From contig NZ_JBBPCC010000006.1 in assembly GCF_038070315.1 (NCBI RefSeq), forward strand, positions 62,001 to 126,000: a stretch of DNA of 64,000 nucleotides. The letters are read 5' to 3'. The notes beneath the pieces are model-generated. The model worked only from the letters and a program-made list of their open reading frames with translations. It had not been told where the DNA came from and ran no database searches. Of the stretch, positions 16,776 to 26,052 are shown in pieces. The position numbers and the translations under genes were made by a program. Every line of letters begins with the position of its first letter. Position 1 is the stretch's first letter. The DNA is from Paenibacillus_G filicis (GTDB lineage: Bacteria; Bacillota; Bacilli; Paenibacillales; NBRC-103111).

Positions 16776-17543
16776 ATGCATATTCAATTAATCCGTCACG
16801 CCACTCTGCAGTTCCATTACGCAGGTCTCCGACTGCTCGTCGATCCGATGTTCAGCGAGGCCGGCTCCCTGCCACCCGTTCCCAATACGGATAACGCCGT
16901 GAACAACCCGCTCGTACCGCTGCCAGTGTCCGTGGGAGAGCTGCTGCATCCGGACGCTATTCTTCTGACGCATAATCACCCGGACCATTGGGACGCAGCC
17001 GCGACCCAGCGCCTGCCCCGCTCCATCCCGGTCTTCTGCCAGCCCGCCGACCTGAAGATGCTGCAGGAGCTAGGCTTTAAGGAAGTCACCGCCGTCGAAT
17101 CCTCCTTGCGGTGGCAAGGCATAAGTCTGACGCGGACATCCGGCCAGCACGGGACGGGCGAGATCGGGATCGCGATGGGCCCCGTCTCCGGCTTCGTCCT
17201 GCAAGCGGACAACGAGCCATCCCTCTACCTTGCCGGAGACACCATCTGGTGTTCGGATGTGCAAGACGCGCTAAACGTCCATCAGCCTGATGTGATCGTT
17301 CTGTTTGGCGGCGGGGCGGAGTTCCGGGAGGGCGGTCCGATCACCATGACGGGCGAGGATGTGCTTCAGGTTGCCTCGTACGGCCCGAAGGCCGAGCTTG
17401 TCGTCGCCCACCTGGATACCTGGAACCACTGCTTCGTCACGCGCGCCGACATGCGCCGTATCGCCGGACAGGCCGATCCCGGGACAGCGCGCCGGATTCA
17501 TATTCCGGCAGATGGGGACACCCTCGAATTCAAGCTGTCCTAA
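16776..17543 (+). CDS. MBL-fold metallo-hydrolase, UlaG-like
   Basis: A 255-aa cytosolic metallo-beta-lactamase-fold protein. It begins HIQLIRHATLQFHYAGLRLL, typical of the UlaG/YtkL-like subgroup, and has the metal motif LLTHNHPDHWD near residue 67-77, DPMF after the first strand, LAGDTIWCSD (about 150-160) and AHLDTWNHC near 213. Members hydrolyse lactones or phosphodiesters; the substrate here is not predictable. It converges on the Lrp gene with only 7 nt between stops. An unusual inverted repeat precedes its ribosome site. Confidence 0.85.
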   Translation: MHIQLIRHATLQFHYAGLRLLVDPMFSEAGSLPPVPNTDNAVNNPLVPLPVSVGELLHPDAILLTHNHPDHWDAAATQRLPRSIPVFCQPADLKMLQELGFKEVTAVESSLRWQGISLTRTSGQHGTGEIGIAMGPVSGFVLQADNEPSLYLAGDTIWCSDVQDALNVHQPDVIVLFGGGAEFREGGPITMTGEDVLQVASYGPKAELVVAHLDTWNHCFVTRADMRRIAGQADPGTARRIHIPADGDTLEFKLS

Positions 17544-17550
17544 GCCCTTT

Positions 17551-17964
17551 CTATTTGATCCGGCCGAGCAGCATGTTCACCCGGTAATTGCCATGCTCCA
17601 GCAGCCGGTCGAGCATCGCGTTCAGCGCATCCGTGTCTTCGACGATCACCCGGAGCTGGTAGCATCCCTCGCCGCTGACCCGGTGAGCCTCGGAAACCGA
17701 CTCTTCCTGTTGCAGGTACCGCAGGAAGGGCTGATGATCCCAGGATTTCAAGAAGACGGTCACGAGCGCCTGTACCGCCATTCCCTGCTTCGCCGGGTCC
17801 GACATGACCGTATACCCCTGAATCACGCCCGTATCCTCCAGCTTGCGGATGCGGGCTCCTACCGCTTGACCTGTCATATGTACCTGCTCGCCTATTTCTC
17901 TCCATTGCAGCCGGGCATTCTGCTTCAGCAAACGCAGGATGTCTTTGTCTGTTTGATCCAGCAT
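17551..17964 (-). CDS. Lrp/AsnC family transcriptional regulator
   Basis: A 137-aa regulator. The N-terminal helix-turn-helix (LDQTDKDILRLLKQNARLQW, then the recognition helix in MTGQAVGARIRKLEDTGVI) is followed by an alpha-beta RAM domain (about 60-137) that usually senses an amino acid. It matches the short Bacillus-type Lrp proteins (LrpA/B/C). The ATG has a GAGGAGC site. It is monocistronic and convergent with the MBL gene, so the regulated target is not evident from context. Confidence 0.9.
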   Translation of the reverse strand: MLDQTDKDILRLLKQNARLQWREIGEQVHMTGQAVGARIRKLEDTGVIQGYTVMSDPAKQGMAVQALVTVFLKSWDHQPFLRYLQQEESVSEAHRVSGEGCYQLRVIVEDTDALNAMLDRLLEHGNYRVNMLLGRIK

Positions 17965-18081
17965 GGAAGCTCCTCACTCTCATTCCTGTTCTTCCCTTTT
18001 AATGATAAGGAGAATGAAGAAGAGAAGCAACTGGACTCAAGCATGCCGGAGCCGGATCGCATAAATCCGTCTTAAGGTCAG

Positions 18082-18111
18082 TTGCCGCGCGGCTTCCGTT
18101 TGTGGTATACT
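18082..18111 (+). promoter_or_regulatory. helD promoter
   Basis: TTGCCG, 18-nt spacer, TATACT. About 60 nt separate the -10 from the TTG start codon of helD. Confidence 0.55.
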
Positions 18112-18171
18112 CATCATTCTGTCAACTGTTTTACAGTTACTGGAACATGAACCGAATGGGAGGAATCACTG

Positions 18172-20337
18172 TTGGAAACCGCTTTGCACCAAGCCTATCA
18201 AGAAGAAATGGAGCGGCTCGACCGGACCATCCGCGAAATGGATGAACATCTGAGCCTGCTGGAAGCCGTACCGAGGTACACCGGTCATGATGTGTCGGAG
18301 CAGGTCCTGGAATCGATTCGCGAGAATAAGCGCCATAACCTTGCCCACGCGATGCCGGAGCCGTATTTCGGAAGACTGGATTTTCAGGAATCCGGCAAGC
18401 CCGAGCCGACGCCTCTTTACATCGGCAAGTTCGGCGTGGAGAAAGCGGACTCTCCCGATCTGCTCGTCATCGACTGGCGGGCGCCTGTGGCGAGCCTATT
18501 CTACTCCTTCACCGGCGGGCTCGATCCCGCGGCCTACGACTCACCGGACGGCAAGATCGAAGGGCTCGTATACCTGAAGCGCAACCTGGCGATCCGCAAG
18601 CGTATCCTCCAGCGGGTAGTCGATACGTTCGACCGCGAGGAGAATGCGATGGCCGTCACCGACGAGTTCCTGCTGTACCGGCTCGGTGAGAACAAGGATA
18701 ACAAGCTGAGGGACATCGTCTCGACGATTCAGGCCGAGCAGGACGCGATCATCCGTGCCGGCAAGAACGATGCGCTTGTCATTCAGGGCGTAGCCGGGAG
18801 CGGAAAAACGACCGTCGCGCTGCACCGGCTTGCTTACCTTCTCTATCAATATCGCGAGCAGGTGAAGGCGGAGAGAATGATTATTTTCGCACCTAACCGG
18901 ATGTTCCTCGATTATATCTCAGGGGTCCTGCCTGAGCTTGGCGTCGGTCATATTCAACAAACCACGTTTAGCGACTGGGCGCTAGACCTGCTGGACGGCG
19001 AAGTCTCGCTTACCGACCCGGCGGAAAAGCTGAACGAATGGTTCGCTGTCGGACCTGACCGGCCACAGGCTGATGATCATGCTCCCGGACGGCTGAAGGG
19101 CTCCTTACGCTACATGCAATGGATCTCGGACCGTCTGGACAGCTACGAGCGTCAGGCTGTGCCTAAAGAGGACTTCCTGCCCTGGGACGGCAAGAAGCTG
19201 CCAGCGGCCATAATCAAGCAGTGGTTCGACGTTGAGAATAAGCATGAGCCGCTGATGAAGCGGCGCGAACGCGTCATGGCCCGCATCAAGCGCTGGGCCG
19301 AGATGGAGCTCGAGAAGGTTTGGGAGGTCCATCTCCGCAAGGAGCATAAGAAAAAGCTGACCTCCCGGCTGCGAGACTACGGCAAGCGCTGGACGGCCTA
19401 CACGCCGTTCACTTTCTATAGAGAGCTCTTCGAGACACCGGGAGCTGCTCCATCCGAAGAACCATCAGCCCCTGCCCAGGCCGCTGCGGATAGCGAGTCC
19501 CCCTTCCGGCTGCCGGAAGCCCTGCGTGAGACAACGCTGCGCCTTGCCAAGAAGAAAAAAGTCCAGCAGGAGGATTTGGCCGCTCTGCTCCTGATCCGCG
19601 AGCGTTTCGTCGGCATTCACAGCGACCACCGGTTCGACCATACCGTCATCGACGAGGCGCAGGACTTCTCGCCCTTCCAGGTCGCTCTGCTGAACCGTCA
19701 TACGAAGAACGGCTCCTTCACCATTCTCGGCGACTTGTCCCAGGGCATCCATGCCTACCAGGGCGTACGCCGCTGGGAAGAGATGCTGGATATGTTCCCC
19801 GCGGATGCGCGCGGTTTCTTCACACTGAACCGCAGCTACCGGTCGACGATGGAAATTATCCACTTTGCGAACCGCGTGCTGGAGCGGTCACCCGAGCCGC
19901 CCCCTACGCTGGCAGTACCCGTGTTCCGCAGTGGCCGTGAAGTAGCCGTGACTCCTGTACCGGAGAAAGAATTGATCGACCGGCTGGCCGAGGAGATACG
20001 GGAGTTCCAGGCCGGCAATGACAATGGAACACTGGCTGTGCTGACACGCACGGAGTCGCGCAGCATCGAGCTGCATAAGCTGCTGCACCAAGCAGGCTGC
20101 GGGCAGGTGCACCGGATCGGCGCGGGCCAGCAGCATTATGAAGGAGGAGTGTCCGTTCTCCCCGTCTACATGTCCAAGGGGCTGGAGTTCGACGCCGTCA
20201 TCATCGTAGACGCGAGCCGCAAGCATTACGAGCAGACCGCCTGGGATGCCAAGCTGCTGTATGTCGGCTGCACACGCGCCCTGCATGAGCTGAAGCTGTT
20301 CTACGATGGAGAGGCTTCTCTGCTGGTGGCCGACTGA
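18172..20337 (+). CDS. helD: RNA polymerase recycling motor ATPase HelD
   Basis: A 721-aa UvrD/Rep-related superfamily 1 ATPase. The N-terminal coiled coil (about 1-60, HQAYQEEMERLDRTIREMDE) is the arm that enters the RNA polymerase secondary channel in HelD. Walker A GVAGSGKTTVALHRL is near residue 205, the DEAQDFSPFQ Walker B about 493, LNRSYRSTMEI and MSKGLEFDAVI follow. HelD removes stalled polymerase from DNA and helps recycling. Slightly shorter than B. subtilis HelD (774 aa). TTG start chosen because GGGAGG lies eight nucleotides upstream and the coiled coil begins there. Own promoter and terminator. Confidence 0.9.
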   Translation: METALHQAYQEEMERLDRTIREMDEHLSLLEAVPRYTGHDVSEQVLESIRENKRHNLAHAMPEPYFGRLDFQESGKPEPTPLYIGKFGVEKADSPDLLVIDWRAPVASLFYSFTGGLDPAAYDSPDGKIEGLVYLKRNLAIRKRILQRVVDTFDREENAMAVTDEFLLYRLGENKDNKLRDIVSTIQAEQDAIIRAGKNDALVIQGVAGSGKTTVALHRLAYLLYQYREQVKAERMIIFAPNRMFLDYISGVLPELGVGHIQQTTFSDWALDLLDGEVSLTDPAEKLNEWFAVGPDRPQADDHAPGRLKGSLRYMQWISDRLDSYERQAVPKEDFLPWDGKKLPAAIIKQWFDVENKHEPLMKRRERVMARIKRWAEMELEKVWEVHLRKEHKKKLTSRLRDYGKRWTAYTPFTFYRELFETPGAAPSEEPSAPAQAAADSESPFRLPEALRETTLRLAKKKKVQQEDLAALLLIRERFVGIHSDHRFDHTVIDEAQDFSPFQVALLNRHTKNGSFTILGDLSQGIHAYQGVRRWEEMLDMFPADARGFFTLNRSYRSTMEIIHFANRVLERSPEPPPTLAVPVFRSGREVAVTPVPEKELIDRLAEEIREFQAGNDNGTLAVLTRTESRSIELHKLLHQAGCGQVHRIGAGQQHYEGGVSVLPVYMSKGLEFDAVIIVDASRKHYEQTAWDAKLLYVGCTRALHELKLFYDGEASLLVAD

Positions 20338-20404
20338 CCCATCACCAAGTACTGCGATCCGCAATCGGATCCGGCTTCACCGCGCAGCCGCAACGTTCCA
20401 AGCT

Positions 20405-20457
20405 TAACCCTTTCATGGGAGAGGAGAAACCTTACTCCTCCCCGGAAAGGTTTTTTT
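20405..20457 (+). terminator. helD terminator
   Basis: AACCCTTTC and GGAAAGGTT, with an inner GGAGAGGAG/CTCCTCCCC stem, followed by seven T. Confidence 0.9.
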
Positions 20458-20468
20458 CATTTCACAAT

Positions 20469-20494
20469 CGATAATGATTATCAATGATAATCAT
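20469..20494. promoter_or_regulatory. Double Fur-box-like operator without an adjacent gene start
   Basis: CGATAATGATTATCA (20469-20483) fits the Bacillus 7-1-7 Fur box except at its first base. It overlaps a perfect palindrome, TGATTATCAATGATAATCA (20475-20493). The site lies between the 3' ends of helD and the gerC gene, where no protein start exists. Confidence 0.65.
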
Positions 20495-20546
20495 ATTCTT
20501 ATTCTAACGGAATACCAGGTGTACAGCAAGCTGTTCCCGCCTCTCC

Positions 20547-21704
20547 TTACTTGATAAAATTCGTGTGGTCGATGCGGGTATGCACCTGGATGTCGAACGG
20601 AATCGATGCGTAGATCTCACTCCAGCGCTCCTTTATTTTCTTCCATGCAACCGGGTCATGACGGTGAATCTCTTCCCCGATTCCAGTCAGATCCGTCTTG
20701 TGCTCCTGAGAGTATTGGAGAAACTGCCGGATCTCCCCGGCAATATTCTGGTTCAGAATGTTTTCCCACTCCGATATGATCTCAGGGGTAACCTCGATAG
20801 ACTTGCAATGCAGGCTCGTCATATTCAGGTCCGCAAATACATTGATAAGCACCGACGCCTTCAGGCTGCTGTCGACTTGAGGACGGATCTTACTGACATT
20901 ACTGATATTCTCCAAAGTCACACCTTCACCACCTTCACCGGAACTGCACGGCAGCTTTTCAAGTCCGCCTTTGAACTCGTTGATCAGCCGCATGAAGCCC
21001 TTGGTCTTCACAGAAGAAAGCAGTCCCACGAGACGGTCTCCCCGGAAAGCATATAACCCCTTGGTCTGGAGCAGCTTATCGCCCTTCACATGGGGGTCGC
21101 TTACGACCTGAACGGCCGGTATATGCAGGTCGCGGTAATGGTTGACCAGCTCCTTGTATACTTCGATCAAGCTTGTTTTATGCGTCAGAGCTGTGCTTTC
21201 ACCTCCATCCGTCAATCCGCGCAGCACCTGGGAGGTTATGGAGGACAGCGGCGAGGAAATCTGCAGCGCCTCCATGGCCTTTCCCTCTGTCACATAAAGT
21301 AACGTCCCGTTGCGAAATTGCCGCAGTCTCCGGATGTCATCCATATACGGCGCGATCCCTTTCCTGGCTGCGTCCTTGCTCATCAGGACGACCGTGGTAT
21401 GTCCCCAGAGCAACTCACGATCTGACTCCGTTCTCATCAACCGGGCCGCTTCAAATAAACTCTTTCCCTCCGAAGTAAGCAGAAAGGTAGGGTTCTGCAT
21501 GCCTTTGGGCTGCTGCCCCTCGGGTGTCAGCTTGGCAATCTCTGCCGTCAGTCTGATATTCCCGTCTTCCCCCTCATCAATAGCAGCCGAGTGGACAATA
21601 TGCAATTCATTCAGCTCGCGATTTCCCCGGCAGCCAGTTAGCGCCAAAGTGACGGCAAGTACAAGTATAAGCAGAGCATGCTTCCGGCAGCCCGCCCCGC
21701 TCAT
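20547..21704 (-). CDS. gerC: Spore germination lipoprotein, Ger(x)C family
   Basis: A 385-aa lipoprotein C-subunit of a germinant receptor. The lipobox LTGC has its Cys near residue 25, followed by RGNRELNELHIVHSAAIDEG, the standard GerBC/GerKC beginning. The C-terminal part (KTDLTGIGEEIHRHDPVAWK...WSEIYASIPFDIQVHTRI) is the highly conserved GerC domain 3. It would sit on the outer face of the spore inner membrane with the A and B subunits. It overlaps the A-subunit gene by 4 nt (ATGA). The order here is B-A-C. Confidence 0.92.
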   Translation of the reverse strand: MSGAGCRKHALLILVLAVTLALTGCRGNRELNELHIVHSAAIDEGEDGNIRLTAEIAKLTPEGQQPKGMQNPTFLLTSEGKSLFEAARLMRTESDRELLWGHTTVVLMSKDAARKGIAPYMDDIRRLRQFRNGTLLYVTEGKAMEALQISSPLSSITSQVLRGLTDGGESTALTHKTSLIEVYKELVNHYRDLHIPAVQVVSDPHVKGDKLLQTKGLYAFRGDRLVGLLSSVKTKGFMRLINEFKGGLEKLPCSSGEGGEGVTLENISNVSKIRPQVDSSLKASVLINVFADLNMTSLHCKSIEVTPEIISEWENILNQNIAGEIRQFLQYSQEHKTDLTGIGEEIHRHDPVAWKKIKERWSEIYASIPFDIQVHTRIDHTNFIK

Positions 21705-23137
21705 CGCTTGCTCCTGAACCGGTACGTCCTGAGCGGCTTGAATAAGCGCGGTAGCTTGTCATGGACCACAAGCGGTCTGCGTACCAGCACATCCGTCAGA
21801 CCGGACAGATCGAACGGAGCCACAGGGCCCAGATAGGGAACGCCGAAGGACCGTAAGGATGCCAGATAGGTCAGCAGCAGGATGGCGGCCACCATGATGC
21901 CGACATAGCCGAGCAGGGCTGCAAATACAGTCATGCCGAATTGCAGCATCCGGATTACATAGTTAACGGCTGTCGGTGACAGAGTAAATGTGCAAATACC
22001 GGTTAACGCGGCCACGATGACCATGATCGGGGAGACGATCCCGGCCTGGACTGCCGCCTGGCCGAGAATCAGCGCTCCGACGATGCTGACGGCCTGCCCC
22101 ACCTGCTTGGGCATGCGGACCCCTGCTTCGCGCATGATCTCGAAGGCAATCATCATCGCGAAGCTCTCCACGACCGCCGGGAAGGGAACCGGCTCCTTGG
22201 CCGCGGCGATGCTTTGCAGCAGAGGAGTCGGAACCAGCTCATGATGGTACGTAATGGTAGCCACATAGAAGGCTGGCAGGAACAGCCCGATCAGCCCGCT
22301 GAACAGCCGGAGCAGCCGGATCACGGAACCGATATAGAAGTTCCAGTTGTAATCCTCGCTCACCTGAAAGGCCTGCAGGAATACAAACGGCAGCAGGAGA
22401 ACGAATGGGCAACCTTGCACCAGAACAGCTACCCTCCCATCCAGTAGTGCTCCCGCGACCCGGTCGGGTCTCTCCGTCGTTTCAATTAAAGGAAATAGCG
22501 TATATTTGTTATCCGTGATCCATTCCTCCAGATAATTGCTCGACAAGATCGAATCGAGAGGAATCTCCTCGATACGGCGGTGTACCTCTCGCACGATCTC
22601 CGTGTTCGTCAAGCCTCCCACAGAGAGGACGGCTATCTGGGTTTGGCTGAGCTTGCCGACGTTCCGGCATTCTACCTTTAACTCCGGCGATGGAAAATGA
22701 AACCGGATCAGTGCCAGATTATTTTGCATCGATTCGGTAAATCCGCTGCGGGGACCCTTCACCGTCACCTCACTGGACGGCTCCTCCACACTGCGCAATT
22801 GAACGCCCAGCGTCTCAATCGCCGTACCGGTCCCCGCCGGAGAGTTGATGATCACTGTGTACCCTTGTGCCAGACGATGAACCGCTTCCTCTACGGTAGG
22901 AACGGGTACCTGTTTGTACAAAGAAGTTCGGTTTTCTCCCTGACCATCCACAGACAGCTGCAAATTCTCCAGCTTCATCGGATCGACAAGCCCATCCAGG
23001 TAGCAAACCAGCACACCAGGCTGAACGCCTGAGGAAGGTTCCACGATGATCAAGTCTTCCGTATACTGCATTCTCTCCTCAAGCATCTGCCTATTGGCAG
23101 AGCCTTCGTTCGTCCATGTCCTTGTACTGGCATCCAC
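21701..23137 (-). CDS. gerA: Spore germination protein, GerA (A-subunit) family
   Basis: A 478-aa A-subunit of a nutrient germinant receptor. It has a soluble N-terminal half (about 1-250, VTVKGPRSGFTESMQNNLAL being the conserved GerA motif) and a C-terminal membrane half with about five segments, including ITYHHELVPTPLLQSIAAAK and EAGVRMPKQVGQAVSIVGAL. Together with the B-subunit permease and the GerC lipoprotein it senses germinants or conducts ions on germination. Six nt separate it from the B-subunit stop. The ligand cannot be predicted. Confidence 0.94.
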   Translation of the reverse strand: MDASTRTWTNEGSANRQMLEERMQYTEDLIIVEPSSGVQPGVLVCYLDGLVDPMKLENLQLSVDGQGENRTSLYKQVPVPTVEEAVHRLAQGYTVIINSPAGTGTAIETLGVQLRSVEEPSSEVTVKGPRSGFTESMQNNLALIRFHFPSPELKVECRNVGKLSQTQIAVLSVGGLTNTEIVREVHRRIEEIPLDSILSSNYLEEWITDNKYTLFPLIETTERPDRVAGALLDGRVAVLVQGCPFVLLLPFVFLQAFQVSEDYNWNFYIGSVIRLLRLFSGLIGLFLPAFYVATITYHHELVPTPLLQSIAAAKEPVPFPAVVESFAMMIAFEIMREAGVRMPKQVGQAVSIVGALILGQAAVQAGIVSPIMVIVAALTGICTFTLSPTAVNYVIRMLQFGMTVFAALLGYVGIMVAAILLLTYLASLRSFGVPYLGPVAPFDLSGLTDVLVRRPLVVHDKLPRLFKPLRTYRFRSKR

Positions 23138-23143
23138 CCGTGT

Positions 23144-24244
23144 TCACCCGTCTCTGTGTTTGGTCAGAATCGATTTACCTAATGCGGCCAGCAATAAAAG
23201 TGCCGGGAGGCAGAATTGAAAGATGATGAAATACCAGGACTGCTTATCGTAAAAGGAGGCCATCTCGATCAGCCCCCAAACCTTGTATTTGGAGCAGAGA
23301 ATCATCGCAACCGCCAGAGGAGCTACGAACGCGCGAGGCTGCCGGATCGGAAGCAGCTCGGTGAAGCCTTGAAGCGCCGACCAGAAGTAAACAGTGATTT
23401 TAATAAAAGCGCTCATCACCCAGGCAGCGACCAATGCGGCATCGAAGCGCTCGATGTTGCGGAACAAATGAATATTTTGAATCAAACTGATGCTTGGATA
23501 GGTGAAGGTTGCTGTCGCTTCGCCGCCCAGCACCATCGTACACGTCACGACGGCGAGCAGCAGGATCAGAGCAATAACCCCTACAGTACCAACTATGTAA
23601 TAGCCCGTCTGCTTTGTTTTGCGGACATGCTTGAGCAGCATGGAAACACACATCAGATCCCCGACCCACGAAATCGGGACAAGCACGCCCTTCAGCGGCT
23701 CCAACAGGCCATTCTCCAGCACAGGCAGCATGTATTCCGGCTGATATTGATACAGCAAAAGCAGATAAATGCCTAGAAAGGTAGCCACAGTAAGAATAAA
23801 TACGATTTCAGATACCCGCGCGAATACCTCCAATCCGTGGTATACCGCATAACCGCACATCAAAGCGCCGGCCGCCAAGTACCAGGTGATTGGAATCGTA
23901 GGTTCAAGCGTAATGATAAAAAATTGCGCAAATTCACGAAGCACCCAGGAGCTGATATCTAATAAATACAGCACAAAAATAAAACCGAGCAGCCCGCCCA
24001 CCCAGCGGCCGAGCACTTGTTTGCAGATCGAGATCAAGTTATGCTCCGGATAGAGCCGATTCAGCCATACAAATACCCCTATGTTCAATAAACCTGCAGC
24101 ACCGCCTATCAGGACCAGGTACCACGCATCCCGTCCTGCATAATGGGCCAGTGGTGCAGGAGCGTAGAGGCTTGATGTTCCTACGGTAGCCAGAGCGACG
24201 AGAGCCAGCAACTGACGATTGGAAATCATGCTCTGCTGTGCCAT
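23144..24244 (-). CDS. gerB: Spore germination permease, GerB (B-subunit) family
   Basis: A 366-aa APC-superfamily protein with about ten membrane segments, the presumed germinant-binding subunit. It begins SMISNRQLLALVALATVGTS and contains LYPEHNLISICKQVLGRWVG, typical of GerAB/GerKB endospore permeases. An in-frame extension to 24373 exists, but the ATG at 24244 has AAGGGGAG at correct spacing, and homology starts there. It is the first gene of the operon; the short divergent gap to 24410 must hold the promoters, probably forespore sigma-G type, though I could not mark one with confidence. Confidence 0.92.
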   Translation of the reverse strand: MAQQSMISNRQLLALVALATVGTSSLYAPAPLAHYAGRDAWYLVLIGGAAGLLNIGVFVWLNRLYPEHNLISICKQVLGRWVGGLLGFIFVLYLLDISSWVLREFAQFFIITLEPTIPITWYLAAGALMCGYAVYHGLEVFARVSEIVFILTVATFLGIYLLLLYQYQPEYMLPVLENGLLEPLKGVLVPISWVGDLMCVSMLLKHVRKTKQTGYYIVGTVGVIALILLLAVVTCTMVLGGEATATFTYPSISLIQNIHLFRNIERFDAALVAAWVMSAFIKITVYFWSALQGFTELLPIRQPRAFVAPLAVAMILCSKYKVWGLIEMASFYDKQSWYFIIFQFCLPALLLLAALGKSILTKHRDG

Positions 24245-24409
24245 GTCCATACTCCCCTTCCATATAGCGCTAGTATGCGCCTGCGGGGACGATTTATGCG
24301 AATGCATAGAGAAGCTTGTCCTGTGCCACCATATAAAGGAATTACTCAGCAATGAACGATAAACGGGCGCCATTCACTTGTTACAGGTTACGGGACATTG
24401 GAGGTCGAG

Positions 24410-24616
24410 ATGAAGTATTATATATTCGCCTACCTATTGGTTGCGATATGGCTTGGGGTGGAGACCTCCCTGCTGCCTCATCATCCCGCCTATCGGCTGA
24501 TCGGTTCCAAGCCATGGGCTTTCGTCGTCGTGGATATGATAACATTCCTGCCGGTACTGCTCATTCTTGTTATCGCGGACAAACTTGCACGTCCCTCTCA
24601 GGGGAAAAAAGAGTAG
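24410..24616 (+). CDS. Small two-TM membrane protein, unknown
   Basis: A 68-aa protein with two hydrophobic segments, about 2-17 (YYIFAYLLVAIWLGVE) and 34-54 (WAFVVVDMITFLPVLLILVI), and a charged C-terminus. The ATG has GGAGGT right upstream; a TTG four codons earlier is less likely. It is divergent from the germination operon, 165 nt apart, where small membrane genes are often found. A germination role is only suggested by position. Confidence 0.6.
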   Translation: MKYYIFAYLLVAIWLGVETSLLPHHPAYRLIGSKPWAFVVVDMITFLPVLLILVIADKLARPSQGKKE

Positions 24617-24777
24617 GCCTAGCGCGTGACTGCGGCCGGCACTATCTCACAGGGTACGATGCTGAGCGGGGGCATTTTAAGAGGAACGTAAAAAATCCGC
24701 TCTCTACGGTGAGAAAACGGACTATAATAATCATGGACAGTGGAGTTTTATTTTCTTGAAAACCGTCAAATGACCCC

Positions 24778-24816
24778 AAAATATGCATCCCAAAATAAAA
24801 GGGGTGCATATTTTTT
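24778..24816 (+). terminator. Intrinsic terminator
   Basis: AAATATGCATCCC and GGGGTGCATATTT form a stem over an A-rich loop, followed by T. It is 160 nt after the small membrane protein gene and just before the AT-rich island. Confidence 0.8.
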
Positions 24817-24888
24817 ACCTATGAAAATGTAACATATTTCCAATCGATTACGTTATTACAATAAATTGAAATCGAAGGGATGAACGAT

Positions 24889-25665
24889 GTGAAAAAGTTC
24901 GTTATTGGTGTAATGGCAGGTGCAATACTGTCTCTCAGCGCCACAAGTCTAGCAACAAATCTCACAGATGTATCCTTATTTCCAGTAAAGTATGTTTTTA
25001 ATGACATTGAAAAGCCGATTCCTACCGAATATTCCAGCATCAATTATAACGGTCATGCTTATGTACCGATACGATTTATTGCAGAAAACACTAACTTAAA
25101 TATCGGATATGACGAGACCGGTAAAAGAGTGCTCATCAACTACGGAATTGACGGTCAAAATGCGGCTCCTATTCCTCCACAATATCAAGAAGAGAACTAT
25201 GATCCCAATTTACCTTATAAAACCAACAACGCACTCCCTTATGGCAATATTAAAGTGACTAAAGAAGGTCTTAATTCTTTAGTATCCTTTCAGCTCCTTA
25301 ATGATATTCCTGACAACGACATGGGAGGAGTGATGAGATTTTATGATTCTCAGGCAAATTTTCTGGGTCAATTGTTGATTAGCCAAACCTTCAGTGCAGG
25401 AATCAACACCTATAACGGCGAGATTGTCGCTGATCTATCAACATATAAATACGCCACGTTAAGCTTCGGTAAGGTGCAGGGAGCTATATATCGGCCTGCT
25501 GCCGTTTCTAAAGACGTAAGTGAAAAGAATGCTATCGGAGGTCTAACATTTCGTAACTACAGCGAGGAGCAAATTAAAAAACTAGGAGTCAAATTGGTTG
25601 ATGTTTTTGAAATAATTGCATTCATGAGGCTTAATAGAGAAAACGCAGACGATTTAGTCAATTAA
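24889..25665 (+). CDS. Secreted stalk-domain (copper amine oxidase N-like) protein
   Basis: A 258-aa exported protein. The signal peptide FVIGVMAGAILSLSATSLAT covers about the first 25 residues. Next comes a stalk domain, with INYNGHAYVPIRFIAENTNL and the DETGKRVLINYG strand, as in many Paenibacillus surface proteins. The C-terminal 150 residues are unassigned. GTG at 24889 is preferred over ATG at 24880 because GAAGGGAT would overlap the latter. Codon use and base composition are AT-rich, unlike the preceding genes; this is the first gene of the island. Confidence 0.65.
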   Translation: MKKFVIGVMAGAILSLSATSLATNLTDVSLFPVKYVFNDIEKPIPTEYSSINYNGHAYVPIRFIAENTNLNIGYDETGKRVLINYGIDGQNAAPIPPQYQEENYDPNLPYKTNNALPYGNIKVTKEGLNSLVSFQLLNDIPDNDMGGVMRFYDSQANFLGQLLISQTFSAGINTYNGEIVADLSTYKYATLSFGKVQGAIYRPAAVSKDVSEKNAIGGLTFRNYSEEQIKKLGVKLVDVFEIIAFMRLNRENADDLVN

Positions 25666-25675
25666 AAATTGGCTG

Positions 25676-25894
25676 TTATTCTGTTATCGGCCTTGGTGAT
25701 ACCAAAATGCTCAGTCCACGCTTTTCCCCATAATCCCACATTTTAACCCATGGATAGGTGTTGTTAGGTAAAATAAATGTTCTCTCTTCTAGCGGCTGAA
25801 TTGAAGTCTGGTCCGCAGTACAACCGTGAACAAGCGTCCCCGGATGGATAGATACGACTCTTCCTGTATCATTGTAGTATACGAACTTCATCAT
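25676..25894 (-). CDS. Small conserved hypothetical protein, 72 aa
   Basis: Starts MMKFVYYNDTGRVVSIHPGT and ends GEKRGLSILVSPRPITE, with a compact beta-strand-rich look and one Cys. I recall similar short proteins in Bacillus and Paenibacillus, without a function. Its start overlaps the stop of the preceding 44-aa gene by ATGA, so the two are translationally coupled. GAAAGGAAG precedes the ATG. It converges on the stalk-domain gene. Confidence 0.65.
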   Translation of the reverse strand: MMKFVYYNDTGRVVSIHPGTLVHGCTADQTSIQPLEERTFILPNNTYPWVKMWDYGEKRGLSILVSPRPITE

Positions 25895-26025
25895 TTACTT
25901 CCTTTCAGGTAAAATGTACTTTTTATTCGCTTATAATTTTCCTCGCTATATCCCCCACTGTTTTTTATGTCCAAGAAGGCTTGATAGATTAATGTTTTGT
26001 ATGCTTTTTTCCTCGTATTATCCAT
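25891..26025 (-). CDS. Small hydrophilic protein, 44 aa, coupled to the next gene
   Basis: ATG at 26025 with ACGGGAG upstream; the product begins MDNTRKKAYKTLIYQAFLDI and ends STFYLKGSK. It is basic and likely helical. Its TGA lies within the ATGATG start of the 72-aa gene, a classical coupling arrangement, which is the main reason to believe it. No family recognised. Confidence 0.55.
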   Translation of the reverse strand: MDNTRKKAYKTLIYQAFLDIKNSGGYSEENYKRIKSTFYLKGSK

Positions 26026-26052
26026 GCAAACAACTCCCGTAAACTGCATGAT

